In this document: positions 8,731-18,596 of the stretch, piece by piece
Position numbering within the stretch: the stretch's first letter is position 1
Layout: each line of letters starts with the position of its first letter
NCBI GenBank assembly: GCA_009380075.1
Contig: WHSO01000014.1
Span: 1-61,594 of the forward strand
Length of the DNA stretch: 61,594 bases
From: Alphaproteobacteria bacterium
GTDB lineage: Bacteria > Pseudomonadota > Alphaproteobacteria > SMXQ01
Reading direction: 5' to 3'
Translations under genes and position numbers: made by a program
The notes under the pieces: model-generated
What the model saw: the letters and a program-made list of their open reading frames with translations, nothing else
Told to the model about the DNA's origin: nothing
Databases searched by the model: none

Positions 8731-9798
8731 CTAATACGTACGCGCCGCGCAGAACGCGACGACGTCCAGGAGCGCCCGCTTGACGGGATTGTCGGGGAAG
8801 ATATCGAGTGCGTCATGGGCGAGCTGGGTGTAGTGGCGCGCCCGATCGAGGGCATCATTGAGCGTGGCGTGCCGGCGCATCAGCCCGATCGCGTGCCCGA
8901 GGTCGCCGTCGCGCTGCTCCAGCTCCTCGATGGTGCGGCGCCAGAAGGCGCGTTCCTCGTCGTCACCGCGCCGGAACGCGAGGATGACCGGCAGCGTCAC
9001 CTTGCCTTCGCGGAAGTCGTCGCCGTTCTCCTTGCCCATGGTATCGGCGCCGGAGGCGTAATCCATCACGTCGTCGGTGAGCTGGAAGGCGATGCCGAGG
9101 TTGAGGCCGAAGGCGTGCAGCGCTTCTTCCTCGACCTTGGGGCGGCCGCCCACCACCGCGCCGAGGCGTGTCGCCGCCGCGAACAGGGTCGCGGTCTTGG
9201 CGGTGATGACGTCGAGGTAGGACGACTCGGACGTTTCCGTGTCGTTGGCGGTGGTGAGCTGCAACACCTCGCCCTCGGCGATGACCGCGGCGGCGTTGGA
9301 CAGGATCGCCAGCACGTCGAGCGAGCCGTCCGCCACCATCAGTTGGAACGCGCGCGAGAACAGGAAATCGCCCACCAGCACGCTGGGCTTGTTGCCCCAG
9401 ACCGTGTTGGCGGTCGCCATGCCGCGGCGCAGGTCCGACGCGTCGACCACGTCGTCGTGCAGGAGCGTCGCGGTGTGAATGAACTCGACCGCCGCCGCGA
9501 GGCCCGTATGCCGCTGCCCGCGGTAGCCGCACAGCCGGGCCGAACCGAGCACCAGCATCGGCCGCAGCCGCTTGCCGCCGGCGGCGATGATGTGGCCCGC
9601 GAGCTGCGGGATCAGCGCCACCGGGCTTTCCATGTGCTTCAGGATGGTTTCGTTGACGCGCGCGAGATCGTCGGCGACGAGCTGGTGCAATGCGTCGACC
9701 GACGGCCGGGAGTCGCGTTCGCGTGTGTCACCAAAGGGGACGACGATGGCCAAGGGGCTCTCCGCAAGCCGGCGCCGCGGCCCGGTCCCGCCGCGCAC
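8731..9798 (-). CDS. ispB: Polyprenyl (octaprenyl/decaprenyl) diphosphate synthase
   Basis: Trans-prenyltransferase that makes the long isoprenoid tail of ubiquinone from FPP and IPP. The ORF gives 355 residues, 20-30 more than usual, so the true start may be internal. The first aspartate-rich motif is LLHDDVVDASDLRRG and the second is QLTDDVMDYASGADTMGKEN. The GGKRLRP motif that binds IPP is present near residue 74. dxs, which feeds the same precursor pool, lies elsewhere in the window. Chain length (C40 or C50) cannot be judged from motifs alone; ubiquinone-10 would be usual for Alphaproteobacteria. Confidence 0.93.
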   Translation of the reverse strand: MRGGTGPRRRLAESPLAIVVPFGDTRERDSRPSVDALHQLVADDLARVNETILKHMESPVALIPQLAGHIIAAGGKRLRPMLVLGSARLCGYRGQRHTGLAAAVEFIHTATLLHDDVVDASDLRRGMATANTVWGNKPSVLVGDFLFSRAFQLMVADGSLDVLAILSNAAAVIAEGEVLQLTTANDTETSESSYLDVITAKTATLFAAATRLGAVVGGRPKVEEEALHAFGLNLGIAFQLTDDVMDYASGADTMGKENGDDFREGKVTLPVILAFRRGDDEERAFWRRTIEELEQRDGDLGHAIGLMRRHATLNDALDRARHYTQLAHDALDIFPDNPVKRALLDVVAFCAARTY

Positions 9799-9902
9799 GC
9801 CCGAATGATGAATGACCGGCCGCGCTTGACGCGCGGTTCCTTGTCAACGAGCATAAAAGGGCGTCCCGCCGACTGCAACCCCGCCGGGACCGAAGGATAT
9901 CC

Positions 9903-11015
9903 GTGAAGGAACTGCTCAAGAGTAACGATCCCGTGCTGCTGTCCTGGGCCGAGGCCCTGCTGGCGGGGGAGGGGATCGAGACCTATGTCCTCGACCGCCA
10001 CATGTCGGTGCTGGAGGGCAGCGCCGCGGCGATTCCCCGGCGCCTCATGGTCGATGACGAGTATTTCGACCGCGCCCGCGCCGTCATCGACCGCGCCCGC
10101 GAGGAACTTTCGAGGGGCGACAGCGGATCCGATTCCGGCGCACAGGCGCCGCGAGGCAGGGCGCCGGCGACGGTGCCGACGATCCCGCGCGACCTCGTGC
10201 CCGAAGTGACCGAGGACGGATTTCTCGGCGGGCAGGTGCGCCTGCGCCAGCCGGCGAAGGGCTACCGCGCCGCCATCGATCCGGTGTTCCTCGCCGCCGC
10301 TGTGCCCGCCGTAGCGGGGGAGCGCGCCCTCGACATGGGCGCCGGCGTCGGCACGGCGGCGCTGCTGCTGGCCTGGCGCGTCGCCGGCCTGCGCGTCACC
10401 GGCGTCGAGATCGAACCGGCACTCCTGAAACTCGCCTCCGAGAACGCGCGCCTCAACCACCTGGCGGACCGGGTCGAGTTCATGATCGGCGACCTGTCGC
10501 GCCCGCCGTCGCGTCTCGTGCCCGGCAGCTTCAACCACGTGCTGGCCAATCCGCCATACCTTGAACCGGGCCGGGCCGACGCCTCCCCCGATGCCGGTCG
10601 CGCCGGGGCGCGCGTCGAGGGAATTGCCGGGGCGCGCGTCGAGGGAATCGCCGGGGCGCGCAAGGACGCCGGGCGTCCCGGTACGGGGCTCGAGGCTTGG
10701 GTGCGGTTCGGCTGCATCATGGCGCGGGACGGCGGTACCATCACCATGATCCACCGGGCGGACCGCCTCGACGACCTGCTCTCGGTCCTGCGTGGCCGGG
10801 CCGGGGGTATCACGGTCTTTCCCCTGTGGCCCGACCGGACGGACAGGCCCGCCGTGCGGGTGCTGGTGCAGGCGGTCAAGGGATCCAGGGCGCCGATGCG
10901 GCTGGCCCAGGGCCTCGTCCTGCACGAGGACGGCGGCGGCTACACGGTCGAGGCGGACGCCGTTTTGCGCCACGGTGCGCCCGTCCCCATCCAGGGCCGC
11001 GGTGCCGCATCCTGA
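9903..11015 (+). CDS. DUF2007 domain fused to TrmN6-like tRNA/small-molecule methyltransferase
   Basis: A 370-residue protein starting at GTG 9903 behind GAAGGAT. Residues 1-65 form a DUF2007-like domain (MKELLKSNDPVLLSWAEALL and PRRLMVDDEYFDRA). The rest is a class I SAM methyltransferase: RLRQPAKGYRAAIDPVFLAA, the SAM loop DMGAGVGTAALLLA, and NPPY, which binds the target base in N6-adenine methyltransferases. TrmN6 enzymes modify A37 of tRNA-Val. In related genomes the two parts are often separate neighbouring genes, so this looks like a fusion. A 24-bp tandem repeat lies just after NPPY and adds a low-complexity insert. Confidence 0.85.
   Translation: MKELLKSNDPVLLSWAEALLAGEGIETYVLDRHMSVLEGSAAAIPRRLMVDDEYFDRARAVIDRAREELSRGDSGSDSGAQAPRGRAPATVPTIPRDLVPEVTEDGFLGGQVRLRQPAKGYRAAIDPVFLAAAVPAVAGERALDMGAGVGTAALLLAWRVAGLRVTGVEIEPALLKLASENARLNHLADRVEFMIGDLSRPPSRLVPGSFNHVLANPPYLEPGRADASPDAGRAGARVEGIAGARVEGIAGARKDAGRPGTGLEAWVRFGCIMARDGGTITMIHRADRLDDLLSVLRGRAGGITVFPLWPDRTDRPAVRVLVQAVKGSRAPMRLAQGLVLHEDGGGYTVEADAVLRHGAPVPIQGRGAAS
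10602..10661 (+). repeat. In-frame 24-bp tandem repeat inside the methyltransferase gene
   Basis: Two full units (10602-10625 and 10626-10649, one mismatch) and a half unit (10650-10661). They encode GARVEGIA repeated, directly after the NPPY catalytic motif. Because the unit is a multiple of three, copy-number change would keep the frame. Confidence 0.9.
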
Positions 11016-11075
11016 CGGCGGGTCCGGCCGCGCGCCCACCTTGCCCTTTGCCCCCACGCCCACTAAAACTGCGCG

Positions 11076-11312
11076 ATGTTCGGAATGAGCCTTTCCAAGC
11101 TCCTCGTCCTGGCGCTGATCATCGCGGCCGTGTGGTACGGCTACAAGTGGCTGACCCGCGCCGGATCGGCGACGCGGGGCGGCGGGCGGAAACGTTCGGA
11201 CGCGCCGCGGGCGGACGATCTCATCGCCTGTCCGGCTTGCGGCACCTATGTGGCGGCGAGGTTGAAGGAATGTCCGAGCGATCGGACCGATTGCCCGGCA
11301 ATCTCGGGCTAG
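11076..11312 (+). CDS. Small membrane protein with one zinc-ribbon-like CxxC
   Basis: Protein of 78 residues. An N-terminal helix (LVLALIIAAVWYGYKWL) is followed by a basic linker and a cysteine-bearing tail (CPACGTYV, later CPSDRTDCPA). It resembles small hypothetical proteins conserved upstream of glyQ in Rhodospirillales, which carry a membrane segment and four cysteines. The gene ends 15 bp before glyQ on the same strand and probably shares its transcript. No function is known. Confidence 0.8.
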   Translation: MFGMSLSKLLVLALIIAAVWYGYKWLTRAGSATRGGGRKRSDAPRADDLIACPACGTYVAARLKECPSDRTDCPAISG

Positions 11313-11327
11313 GGCAGGAAGCGAAGC

Positions 11328-12212
11328 ATGGCCGCTCGATCCGCGCGCACCAACCCCGACGCGCCCTCGTTCCAGGACCTGATCCTGCGCCTGCAGGCCT
11401 ATTGGGCAGCGCAGGGCTGCCTGATCCTGCAACCCTACGACATGGAGATGGGCGCCGGCACGTTTCATCCGGCGACGACCCTGCGCGCGCTCGGCCCCGA
11501 TCCGTGGCGCGCCGCCTATGTGCAGCCGTGCCGCCGGCCGAGCGACGGGCGCTACGGCGAAAACCCCAACCGCCTGCAGCACTATTACCAGTACCAGGTG
11601 GTGTTGAAGCCGTCGCCTTCGGACGTTCAGCAGCTCTACCTCGACAGCCTTGCCGCGCTCGGCATCACGCCCGCGCGGCACGACATCCGTTTCGTCGAGG
11701 ACGACTGGGAAAGCCCGACGCTGGGCGCCTGGGGGCTCGGCTGGGAAGTGTGGTGCGACGGCATGGAGGTGACCCAGTTCACCTATTTCCAGCAGGTCGG
11801 CGGCATCGAATGCGCGCCGGTGACGGCGGAGCTGACCTATGGGCTCGAACGGCTCGCCATGTACGTGCAGGGGGTGGAGAACGTCTACGACCTCGACTTC
11901 AACGGAAAAGGCGTGACCTACGGCGACGTGTTCCTGCAGAACGAGCGGGAATTCTCGGCCTACAACTTCGAACATGCCGACACGGCGCAATTGTCGGAAG
12001 GGTTCGAGAAGGCCCAGGCGGAGTGCAGCAATCTGCTGGCGGCGAAGCTTGTGCTGCCGGCCTACGACCAGTGCATCAAGGCAAGCCACATGTTCAACCT
12101 GCTCGACGCGCGCGGCGTCATCGCCGTGACCGAGCGCGCCGCCTATATCGGCCGCGTGCGCGACCTCGCCAAGTCCTGCTGCGAGGCCTGGCTCGCGACG
12201 AGGAGCAAGTAG
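11328..12212 (+). CDS. glyQ: Glycine--tRNA ligase alpha subunit
   Basis: Catalytic subunit of the bacterial alpha2-beta2 glycyl-tRNA synthetase, which charges tRNA-Gly. The 294 residues match the family length. Class II landmarks are clear: [55 protein letters not shown], and [22 protein letters not shown] 11328 follows GCAGGAAGCG. The beta-subunit gene starts one base after this stop, so the two are co-translated in near-equal amounts. Confidence 0.97.
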   Translation: MAARSARTNPDAPSFQDLILRLQAYWAAQGCLILQPYDMEMGAGTFHPATTLRALGPDPWRAAYVQPCRRPSDGRYGENPNRLQHYYQYQVVLKPSPSDVQQLYLDSLAALGITPARHDIRFVEDDWESPTLGAWGLGWEVWCDGMEVTQFTYFQQVGGIECAPVTAELTYGLERLAMYVQGVENVYDLDFNGKGVTYGDVFLQNEREFSAYNFEHADTAQLSEGFEKAQAECSNLLAAKLVLPAYDQCIKASHMFNLLDARGVIAVTERAAYIGRVRDLAKSCCEAWLATRSK

Positions 12213-12213
12213 C

Positions 12214-14289
12214 GTGGCCGAACTTCTCCTGGAAATCCTGTCGGAGGAAATCCCCGCGCGCATGCAGGCGCGCGCGGCGGACGACCTGAAGCGCCTCGTG
12301 GCCGGCGCGCTGAAGGACGCGGGGCTCGCGTTTTCGGTCGCGAAGGCCTTTGCGACGCCGCGCCGCCTCGCCCTCGTCGTCGACGGCATCCCCGAACGCC
12401 AGCCCGACGTGACTGACGAACGCAAGGGCCCGGCCGTCGGTGCGCCCGACAAGGCGATCGAGGGGTTCCTCGGTTCCGTCGGCCTCGCCCTCGACCAGTG
12501 CGAGAAGCGCGACGTGAAGGGAAAGGAATTCTGGTTCGCGGTGATTTCGCGCAAGGGCCTCGCGACGAAGGACGTGCTGGCGGAGATTCTGCCGGACGTG
12601 CTGGCGAAGCTGCCGTGGCCCAAGTCCATGCGCTGGGGCGCCATCGAGGCGCGCTGGGTGCGCCCGATCCATTCGATCCTGGTGCTGTTCGCCGGCGATG
12701 TGGTGAATTTCACCTTCGCCGGCATGGCGGCGGGGAACACGACAGCAGGCCATCGCTTCCTCGCGCCGCAGGCGTTCACTGTCAGGGATGCCGCCGACTA
12801 CAAAGCGAAGCTGCGCGCGGCCAAAGTCATCCTCGATTCCGAGGAGCGGCGCGAGAGGCTGCTGGAGGACGCCGACCGGCTGGCCGAGGCCGAAGGCCTG
12901 CGCCTGCGCAACGATCCCGCCCTGTTCGAGGAGGTGACGGGTCTCGTCGAATGGCCGGTGGCGCTGATGGGGCGCATCGACGACGCCTTCATGGACCTGC
13001 CGGCCGAGGTGCTGACCGAATCCATGCGCGCGCACCAGAAATATTTCGCGCTGGAGATGAGGGACCATAAGCTCGCACCGCGTTTCGTCACCATCGCCAA
13101 CATGTTGACCGACGACGGCGGCGCGGCGGTCGTCGCCGGCAACGAGCGGGTCCTGCGGGCGCGCCTGTCCGACGCACGCTTCTTCTGGGACCAGGACCGC
13201 AAGGCGAAGCTCGAAAGCCGCGTGGCGAAGCTCGCCGGCATCACCTTCCATGCGAAGCTCGGGACCGTCGCGGAAAAGGTCGACCGTATGGAAAGCCTCG
13301 CCGCCGAACTGTGCGAGTTCATTCCCGGTTCTGATCGCGACAAGGCACGGAGCGCGGCACACCTCGCCAAGGCCGACCTTACCAGCGGCATGGTCGGCGA
13401 GTTCCCGGAATTGCAGGGCATCATGGGCCGCTACTATGCGCTCAACGATGGTGAGGATGCCGACGTCGCTGAGGCCATCGCCCAGCACTATGCGCCGAGG
13501 GGACCGAACGACTCTTGTCCGACGGCGCCCACCGCCATCGCCGTCGCGCTCGCCGACAAGATCGACAGCCTAGTGGGCTTCTTCGCGGTGGGCGAGAAGC
13601 CGACTGGGTCGCGCGATCCCTTCGCGCTTCGGCGCGCGGCTCTGGGTGTGATCCGAATCATCACCGAGAACGGATTGCGGTTGCCCCTCTACGAAGTAAT
13701 TCGAGCTGCCATCACCCCATTTCGGTCGCAGATTCGTGAAACATTCGATTCAGTGGCTGTCCGACACGATCTCATCGATTTTTTTGAGGACCGACTGAAG
13801 GTGCAAATGCGCGAGAAGGGCGTGCGCCACGACCTGATCGACGCTGTCTTCGCGCTGGGAGGCGAGGACGATCTGGTGCGCCTGCTGACACGGGTGGACG
13901 CGCTGACGGCGCTGCTCGGCACCGACGACGGAGCCAACCTGCTGACCGCCTACCGCCGCGCCGCCAACATCGTCGCCATCGAGGAGAAGAAGGACAAGAT
14001 CGCCTACGACGGCGCGGTGGACGAAAAGCTCCTGACCGAGCCCCAGGAAAAGCACCTGAACGAGGTCCTGGCGCGGGAGGAAAAGGCGCTGGCGCAGACC
14101 CTGAAGGCGGAGAAATACGGCGACGCCATGGCGGCGCTCGCCCATCTGCGCGCGCCGGTGGATGCGTTCTTCGACCACGTCACCGTCAATTGCGACGATA
14201 GGGCGCTGCGCGCCAACCGCCTGCGCCTGCTGTCGCGCATCCGCGCGGCGCTCAACCGTGTCGCCGATTTCTCGAAGATCGAAGGTTAG
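12214..14289 (+). CDS. glyS: Glycine--tRNA ligase beta subunit
   Basis: tRNA-binding subunit of glycyl-tRNA synthetase, 691 residues. It starts at GTG 12214 with [17 protein letters not shown], the invariant opening of GlyS. Other landmarks are [26 protein letters not shown] and the C-terminal anticodon-binding part. Its stop codon overlaps that of the convergent ygfZ gene by 4 bases. A stretch at about 13675-13800 is visibly lower in G+C than the rest, and the protein contains VRHDLID twice, 24 residues apart, around it. The reading frame is intact. Confidence 0.97.
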   Translation: MAELLLEILSEEIPARMQARAADDLKRLVAGALKDAGLAFSVAKAFATPRRLALVVDGIPERQPDVTDERKGPAVGAPDKAIEGFLGSVGLALDQCEKRDVKGKEFWFAVISRKGLATKDVLAEILPDVLAKLPWPKSMRWGAIEARWVRPIHSILVLFAGDVVNFTFAGMAAGNTTAGHRFLAPQAFTVRDAADYKAKLRAAKVILDSEERRERLLEDADRLAEAEGLRLRNDPALFEEVTGLVEWPVALMGRIDDAFMDLPAEVLTESMRAHQKYFALEMRDHKLAPRFVTIANMLTDDGGAAVVAGNERVLRARLSDARFFWDQDRKAKLESRVAKLAGITFHAKLGTVAEKVDRMESLAAELCEFIPGSDRDKARSAAHLAKADLTSGMVGEFPELQGIMGRYYALNDGEDADVAEAIAQHYAPRGPNDSCPTAPTAIAVALADKIDSLVGFFAVGEKPTGSRDPFALRRAALGVIRIITENGLRLPLYEVIRAAITPFRSQIRETFDSVAVRHDLIDFFEDRLKVQMREKGVRHDLIDAVFALGGEDDLVRLLTRVDALTALLGTDDGANLLTAYRRAANIVAIEEKKDKIAYDGAVDEKLLTEPQEKHLNEVLAREEKALAQTLKAEKYGDAMAALAHLRAPVDAFFDHVTVNCDDRALRANRLRLLSRIRAALNRVADFSKIEG

Positions 14290-15218
14290 TTCGGGCGTTC
14301 AGTCTGTGCGCCGCCGTCCGCGGCGAGCCAAGGCGGACGCATCGGCGTGAGGCGCGTGGCGCCCGCCGTCAGCGGTGTGCCATCCTGTTGGAGGGCATTG
14401 AGCGCGTCGACGCGCAGGAGCGCGAGGCCGATGCCGTCGCGCGCCGAACGCATCTCCCCCGCGTCCTTGCCGCCCTGCAGAATCGGCGTGCCCGGTGGCG
14501 GCGCCGCGCCTGCGATCTCCACCGGCAGCAGGGTGCGCCTGGCCGTGCCACGGTAGCGCATGCGCGCGGTCAGTTCCTGGCCGACGTAGCAGCCCTTGTC
14601 CCAGGCGATGGCGTGGAGCGGATCGAACCCGTTCTCCATCGGCAGGGATTTCTCGACGATGAGGTCGCGGCTGCCGTCGGGCAGGCCGCAGACGAGGCGG
14701 TGGATGTCGTAGTCGGCTGCGTCGCCGCGTTCGAATCCGAAGGCGTCGAGCTGCGCCACCGCGCTGCGCGGCATGATGGCGCGCGCGCCGGCGCCGCCGT
14801 AGCGCGGATCGACGTAGCAGACGCCGCCGGCGAATTCCCCGGCGCGGCCCTCGGAGCCGACGAGGGCGCGGGAATCCGCCTCGGTGCCGACCAGCGCCAC
14901 CACCACCCAGTCGGTGCTGTCGTCCGCGATATCGACGCGCGAGCGCAGCTTGTAGCGGTTGACCCGCTGGATCAGGTCGGGAATGCGCGCGCGCTCGCAG
15001 TCGAGCACCAGCGCGCCCATCAGCTCGACGACGAAGAAATCGAACAGGTACTTGCCCTGGGGCGTCAGCAGCGCGGTCCAGATGGCGCGATCGGGCGCGA
15101 CCCCGTCGACGTCGTTGGTGACGAGTCCTTGCAGGAACGGGCGCACGTCCTCACCCCGGAGGCTGACGACGCCCCGGTCTTCGAGAATAGCGAAGGTTTT
15201 CTGTCCGTCGGAAATCAT
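14286..15218 (-). CDS. ygfZ: YgfZ/GcvT-domain folate-binding protein
   Basis: Tetrahydrofolate-binding protein needed for repair or assembly of certain iron-sulphur enzymes in the cytoplasm. The 310-residue chain carries the family signature [17 protein letters not shown] with its conserved cysteine, and the N-terminal pattern [10 protein letters not shown] followed by [14 protein letters not shown]. It is convergent with glyS (4-base overlap of stops) and divergent from the LPS operon across about 166 bp. The gene is often called an aminomethyltransferase homologue, but YgfZ proteins lack that activity. Confidence 0.93.
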   Translation of the reverse strand: MISDGQKTFAILEDRGVVSLRGEDVRPFLQGLVTNDVDGVAPDRAIWTALLTPQGKYLFDFFVVELMGALVLDCERARIPDLIQRVNRYKLRSRVDIADDSTDWVVVALVGTEADSRALVGSEGRAGEFAGGVCYVDPRYGGAGARAIMPRSAVAQLDAFGFERGDAADYDIHRLVCGLPDGSRDLIVEKSLPMENGFDPLHAIAWDKGCYVGQELTARMRYRGTARRTLLPVEIAGAAPPPGTPILQGGKDAGEMRSARDGIGLALLRVDALNALQQDGTPLTAGATRLTPMRPPWLAADGGAQTERPN

Positions 15219-15384
15219 GTACCGGTTGCCGCCGCGCTCCTGCGCGGCTCACCAAACGAAAGGCGGCTACGCCGCCATGGACCGCATTATGCGCGCAAAC
15301 AGCACCGCTGTCAGGGGGCGGATGGCGGGGCGCCGGCGGCGAAAGCCTTTGGCAAGGGCGGGGCGCCGCCGTATAACCCGGGCG

Positions 15385-16353
15385 ATGCGAATCCTGTTCG
15401 TGACCTCTACCCGGATCGGCGACGCGGTCCTGACCTCGGGACTCCTGCACCACCTCGTCACCGCGCATCCGGGGGCCGCCGTGACCGTGGCCTGCGGCCC
15501 GCCCGCGGCACCCCTGTTCGAGGCGGTCCCCGGCCTCGAACGCCTCATCGTGATGGACAAGAAACCTTGCGCCAGCCACTGGTTCCGGCTGTGGGCTCAG
15601 GCGGCGGGGCGGTACTGGGACAAGATCGTCGACCTGCGCGGCTCGCCCGTCACGGCGCTCGTCCCCCACGGCTGGCGGCGGTCGTGGCAGTCGGTCAGGA
15701 CGCCGGAGCATCGCGTCGTGCAACTCTCGCGCCTGGTCGGGCTCGATACTCCGGCGGCGCCGTTCCTCTATCTCCACCCGCGCCATACGGAAGCGTCGGC
15801 GAAGCTGGTCCCCGGCGGGAGCCCGGTGCTGGCCCTCGGCCCCACCGCCAACTGGCGCGGCAAGGAATGGCCGATCGACCGTTTCATCGAACTGTGCCGG
15901 CGCCTGACCGGGCCGGAGGGCGCCCTTGCCGGTGCGCGCATCGCCGTCATCGGCGCAGCCAATGAACGCGCGGCGGCGGCGGCGCTGCTCGACGCTTTTC
16001 GGGGACCGGGACTTATCGACCTGATGGATACCGAACTGATGACGGCCTATGCCTGCCTCCGCCGGGCCCGCGTCTACATCGGCAACGATTCGGGCCTCAT
16101 GCACATGGCGGCGGCGAGCGGCACGCCGACCCTCGGCCTGTTCGGGCCGAGCCCGGATATCCATTACGCGCCCTACGGCCCCGCCTGCGCCGTCGTGCGT
16201 ACGTTGGAAAGCTACGCCGAACTGATGCCGCCGGGCTTCGACGTCAACATCACCCACACCCTGATGGGCAACCTCACCATCGATACGGTGGAGGGCGCGG
16301 CGCGCGCGCTCATCGCCCGCACCGCCACCCGGGCGGGGCCGGTGGCGTCGTGA
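15385..16353 (+). CDS. Glycosyltransferase family 9 (heptosyltransferase-like)
   Basis: GT9 enzyme of 322 residues that would add heptose or a similar sugar to the LPS core on the inner face of the inner membrane. ATG 15385 gives the family start MRILFVTSTRIGDAVLTSGL; the longer in-frame ORF upstream has no such features. The C-terminal nucleotide-sugar site is seen as RVYIGNDSGLMHMAAASGTPT followed by GLFGPS. The GT2 gene overlaps its stop by 4 bases, so this is the first gene of a five-gene surface-polysaccharide operon. Acceptor and donor are not evident. Confidence 0.9.
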   Translation: MRILFVTSTRIGDAVLTSGLLHHLVTAHPGAAVTVACGPPAAPLFEAVPGLERLIVMDKKPCASHWFRLWAQAAGRYWDKIVDLRGSPVTALVPHGWRRSWQSVRTPEHRVVQLSRLVGLDTPAAPFLYLHPRHTEASAKLVPGGSPVLALGPTANWRGKEWPIDRFIELCRRLTGPEGALAGARIAVIGAANERAAAAALLDAFRGPGLIDLMDTELMTAYACLRRARVYIGNDSGLMHMAAASGTPTLGLFGPSPDIHYAPYGPACAVVRTLESYAELMPPGFDVNITHTLMGNLTIDTVEGAARALIARTATRAGPVAS

Positions 16354-17297
16354 CCGCCGCGCCGGACATCAGCGTCGTCGTTCCGGTCTTCGACAAGGCC
16401 GATATCCTGCCCCATGTCGTCGCCGCCTTCGCCGCCCAGGACCCGATGCCCGACGCCGAATATGTCTTCATCGACGACGGCTCGCGCGACGGTTCCGCCG
16501 CCCTTTTGCGGGGCCTGGCCTCGAAGCTGCCGGGGCTGCGGGTCATCGGCAACGCGGACAATGCGGGGCCGGCACTCCGGACCAACCAGGGCGCGGCGGC
16601 GGCGCGCGGGCGGCTCCTCTGCCTGCTCGACGCCGACGAGATCATTGCGCCGGACGCCATCGCGGCGATGGTCCGCATCCTTGGCGAGATCGGCGCCGAC
16701 TGCCTGCACGGCAAGGTCGAGCGCAGCGACCTTGCGCCCGCCGCCATCGTGCCCCAGCCGGTGGGCCCGTCGCCGGTCTATCGGGTCAGCGACGCACCGC
16801 TCGCCACCATCGCCGCGGGCCGCGGCTTCGTCCGCATGGCGTGGCTGGTCACGGCGGAACTGTTCCGCGCCGCCGGCGGCTGCGATCCGCGCATCTATAT
16901 CCAGGATGAATCGCTGCCGTTGCGCCTCGGCCTCCGGGGGCGCCGTTTCGTCGACCTGCGCGCAAGGGTCACCACTGCGTCCGCCGCGGGCGGGCATTTG
17001 TCCCGCGCCCGCGCCCAGCAGCACCACGACCGCTTTTTTGCGAGCTACAACCTGCTCGGCGATCATCCCGACCTGCCCGCGGCGGTGTCCCGCGCGCTGA
17101 CGCGCAAGTGTTTTTCCGCGGCGTGGAAGGCCGTCGGCGCTGGCCTCGACGGTCACAGGGGGAGGCTGTTGCTCGATTACATTGCCTCGCGCCTGCCTTG
17201 GGGCGGGCCTCGGCGGGACGAGCTCGATCACATCGCCCAACTGTTTCGCGCAGTCGAGGGCATTCGCCGTCCGTCCGCGGGAACCCCGCCGGCATGA
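16350..17297 (+). CDS. Glycosyltransferase family 2
   Basis: GT-A fold inverting glycosyltransferase of 315 residues, started by a GTG that overlaps the previous stop. Landmarks are the N-terminal SVVVPVFDKADILPHVV, FIDDGSRDGSAALL, and the metal-binding LCLLDADEII (a DxD-type site). A second acidic motif, YIQDESLPLR, may hold the catalytic base. No membrane helices are evident. Its stop overlaps the next start (ATGA), so it is tightly coupled to the O-antigen ligases. Donor sugar unknown. Confidence 0.9.
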   Translation: MTAAPDISVVVPVFDKADILPHVVAAFAAQDPMPDAEYVFIDDGSRDGSAALLRGLASKLPGLRVIGNADNAGPALRTNQGAAAARGRLLCLLDADEIIAPDAIAAMVRILGEIGADCLHGKVERSDLAPAAIVPQPVGPSPVYRVSDAPLATIAAGRGFVRMAWLVTAELFRAAGGCDPRIYIQDESLPLRLGLRGRRFVDLRARVTTASAAGGHLSRARAQQHHDRFFASYNLLGDHPDLPAAVSRALTRKCFSAAWKAVGAGLDGHRGRLLLDYIASRLPWGGPRRDELDHIAQLFRAVEGIRRPSAGTPPA

Positions 17298-18595
17298 CCG
17301 CGACGAGGACGCCTCCGGTGACGGTGCACGCCGGCGACCTGGCGAGGGAGGGCGGCTGGGCCGCGCGCCTGCGTGTTCCCTGTCTCTACCTCTTCGCGGT
17401 CCTGCCGCTGATGCTGCTGGTTACCCGCGTCGGCGCCGAGATCATCGTCGCCGTGATCGGCCTGTCGTTCCTTGCGGTGATCTTCGCCCGGCGGCGCTGG
17501 GACGTCTTCGCGACGCCGCTGGTGGCGGTGCCGATCGCCATCTGGATCTTCCTGATGGCGGTCAATACGCCGCTGGCATGGTGGGACGCGCCGTCGGTCC
17601 TTGGGCGGACGGCGCCGTGGCTTCGATTCTTCTGCCTGTTCGGTGCGGTGGTGTTCTGGCTGTTCGCCGACGAGCGGGATTTCCGCCGGATCGCCATCGC
17701 CTGGGGAGCGACGGTCGGATTCGTCATCGTCGATGGCTTCGTCCAGGGCGTCTTCGGCACCTCGCTGTCGGGCCACACGCTGTTCAAGGTCGAGCGCCTG
17801 ACCGGGCCCCTCGACCGGCCCAACATCGGCCGGTTCGTGACCTTCCTGTTCTATCCGGGTCTGGCGGCGTTCCTTCTTTTCGGTGAGCGCCGGCTCGACC
17901 GGGGCCGAATCGCATTGCTGGCCGTCGCGACGGCCGCCGCGGTTGCCTACACCGTCTTTACCGGAGAGCGGGCGGCGATGGTGCTGAACCTCGCCACCTT
18001 CACCGTCGCGACTGTCGTCCTCATCCTCGTCGTGCCGCGGTTCCGGCTGGCGGGCATGCTCGGCATTCTCCTTGTCCTGGCGATCGCCGCCACGACGGTA
18101 ATCCTGAGCGCGCGGCTGCAGATGCGGGTCGAACCGACTCTCGCCGTTTTCCGCGATTTCTGGGACTCCGAATACGGCGAGCTGATGCGCGCTGCGATCA
18201 CCGTGTGGCAGGTGCAGCCCTGGGCAGGCGTCGGCCTCGGCAATTTCGACATGGTGTGCGAGGCCTGGGAGCCGGAGCTCCTCTACGGCTGCCTGCGTCA
18301 TCCTCACAACATCTATCTCGAATGGCTGGCGGAGGGCGGGATCGTCGGGCTCGGAGGATTCGTCGCGTTCATCGGCGTTGTGCTGGCGCTGGTTTTCGGA
18401 ATGCTGCGCCTGCGCCGGGAACGGCCGGCGCTAACGGCCCTCGTGGTCGCCTGTCCGGTCCTGACCTTCCTGCCCTTCGTGCCGAGCCAGAGCTTCTTCA
18501 GCAACTGGCCGGCGATCCTGTGGTGGGCGTCACTGGCGATGACCTGCGCCGTCGCTTTCCATGCGCGCTATCGTGTGCCGGAGGAGGTTCGCTAG
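17294..18595 (+). CDS. O-antigen ligase/polymerase-type membrane protein, copy 1
   Basis: Polytopic inner-membrane protein of 433 residues with about ten hydrophobic helices and a long periplasmic loop. It matches the WaaL/Wzy_C superfamily, which joins O-antigen to lipid A-core or polymerises repeat units. Typical features are GVGLGNFDMVCEAWEP and RHPHNIYLEWLAEGG, which contains the conserved His of the large loop. The last helices carry FVPSQSFFSNWP. The next gene is a paralogue alike along its whole length. Ligase versus polymerase cannot be separated by sequence alone. Confidence 0.88.
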   Translation: MTATRTPPVTVHAGDLAREGGWAARLRVPCLYLFAVLPLMLLVTRVGAEIIVAVIGLSFLAVIFARRRWDVFATPLVAVPIAIWIFLMAVNTPLAWWDAPSVLGRTAPWLRFFCLFGAVVFWLFADERDFRRIAIAWGATVGFVIVDGFVQGVFGTSLSGHTLFKVERLTGPLDRPNIGRFVTFLFYPGLAAFLLFGERRLDRGRIALLAVATAAAVAYTVFTGERAAMVLNLATFTVATVVLILVVPRFRLAGMLGILLVLAIAATTVILSARLQMRVEPTLAVFRDFWDSEYGELMRAAITVWQVQPWAGVGLGNFDMVCEAWEPELLYGCLRHPHNIYLEWLAEGGIVGLGGFVAFIGVVLALVFGMLRLRRERPALTALVVACPVLTFLPFVPSQSFFSNWPAILWWASLAMTCAVAFHARYRVPEEVR

Positions 18596-18596
18596 C

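Noticed and set aside
9639-12779. A 1,046-codon minus-strand frame opposite the methyltransferase, glyQ and glyS
   Set aside because: Low-complexity Arg/Ala/Gly/His composition and full overlap with confidently identified genes.
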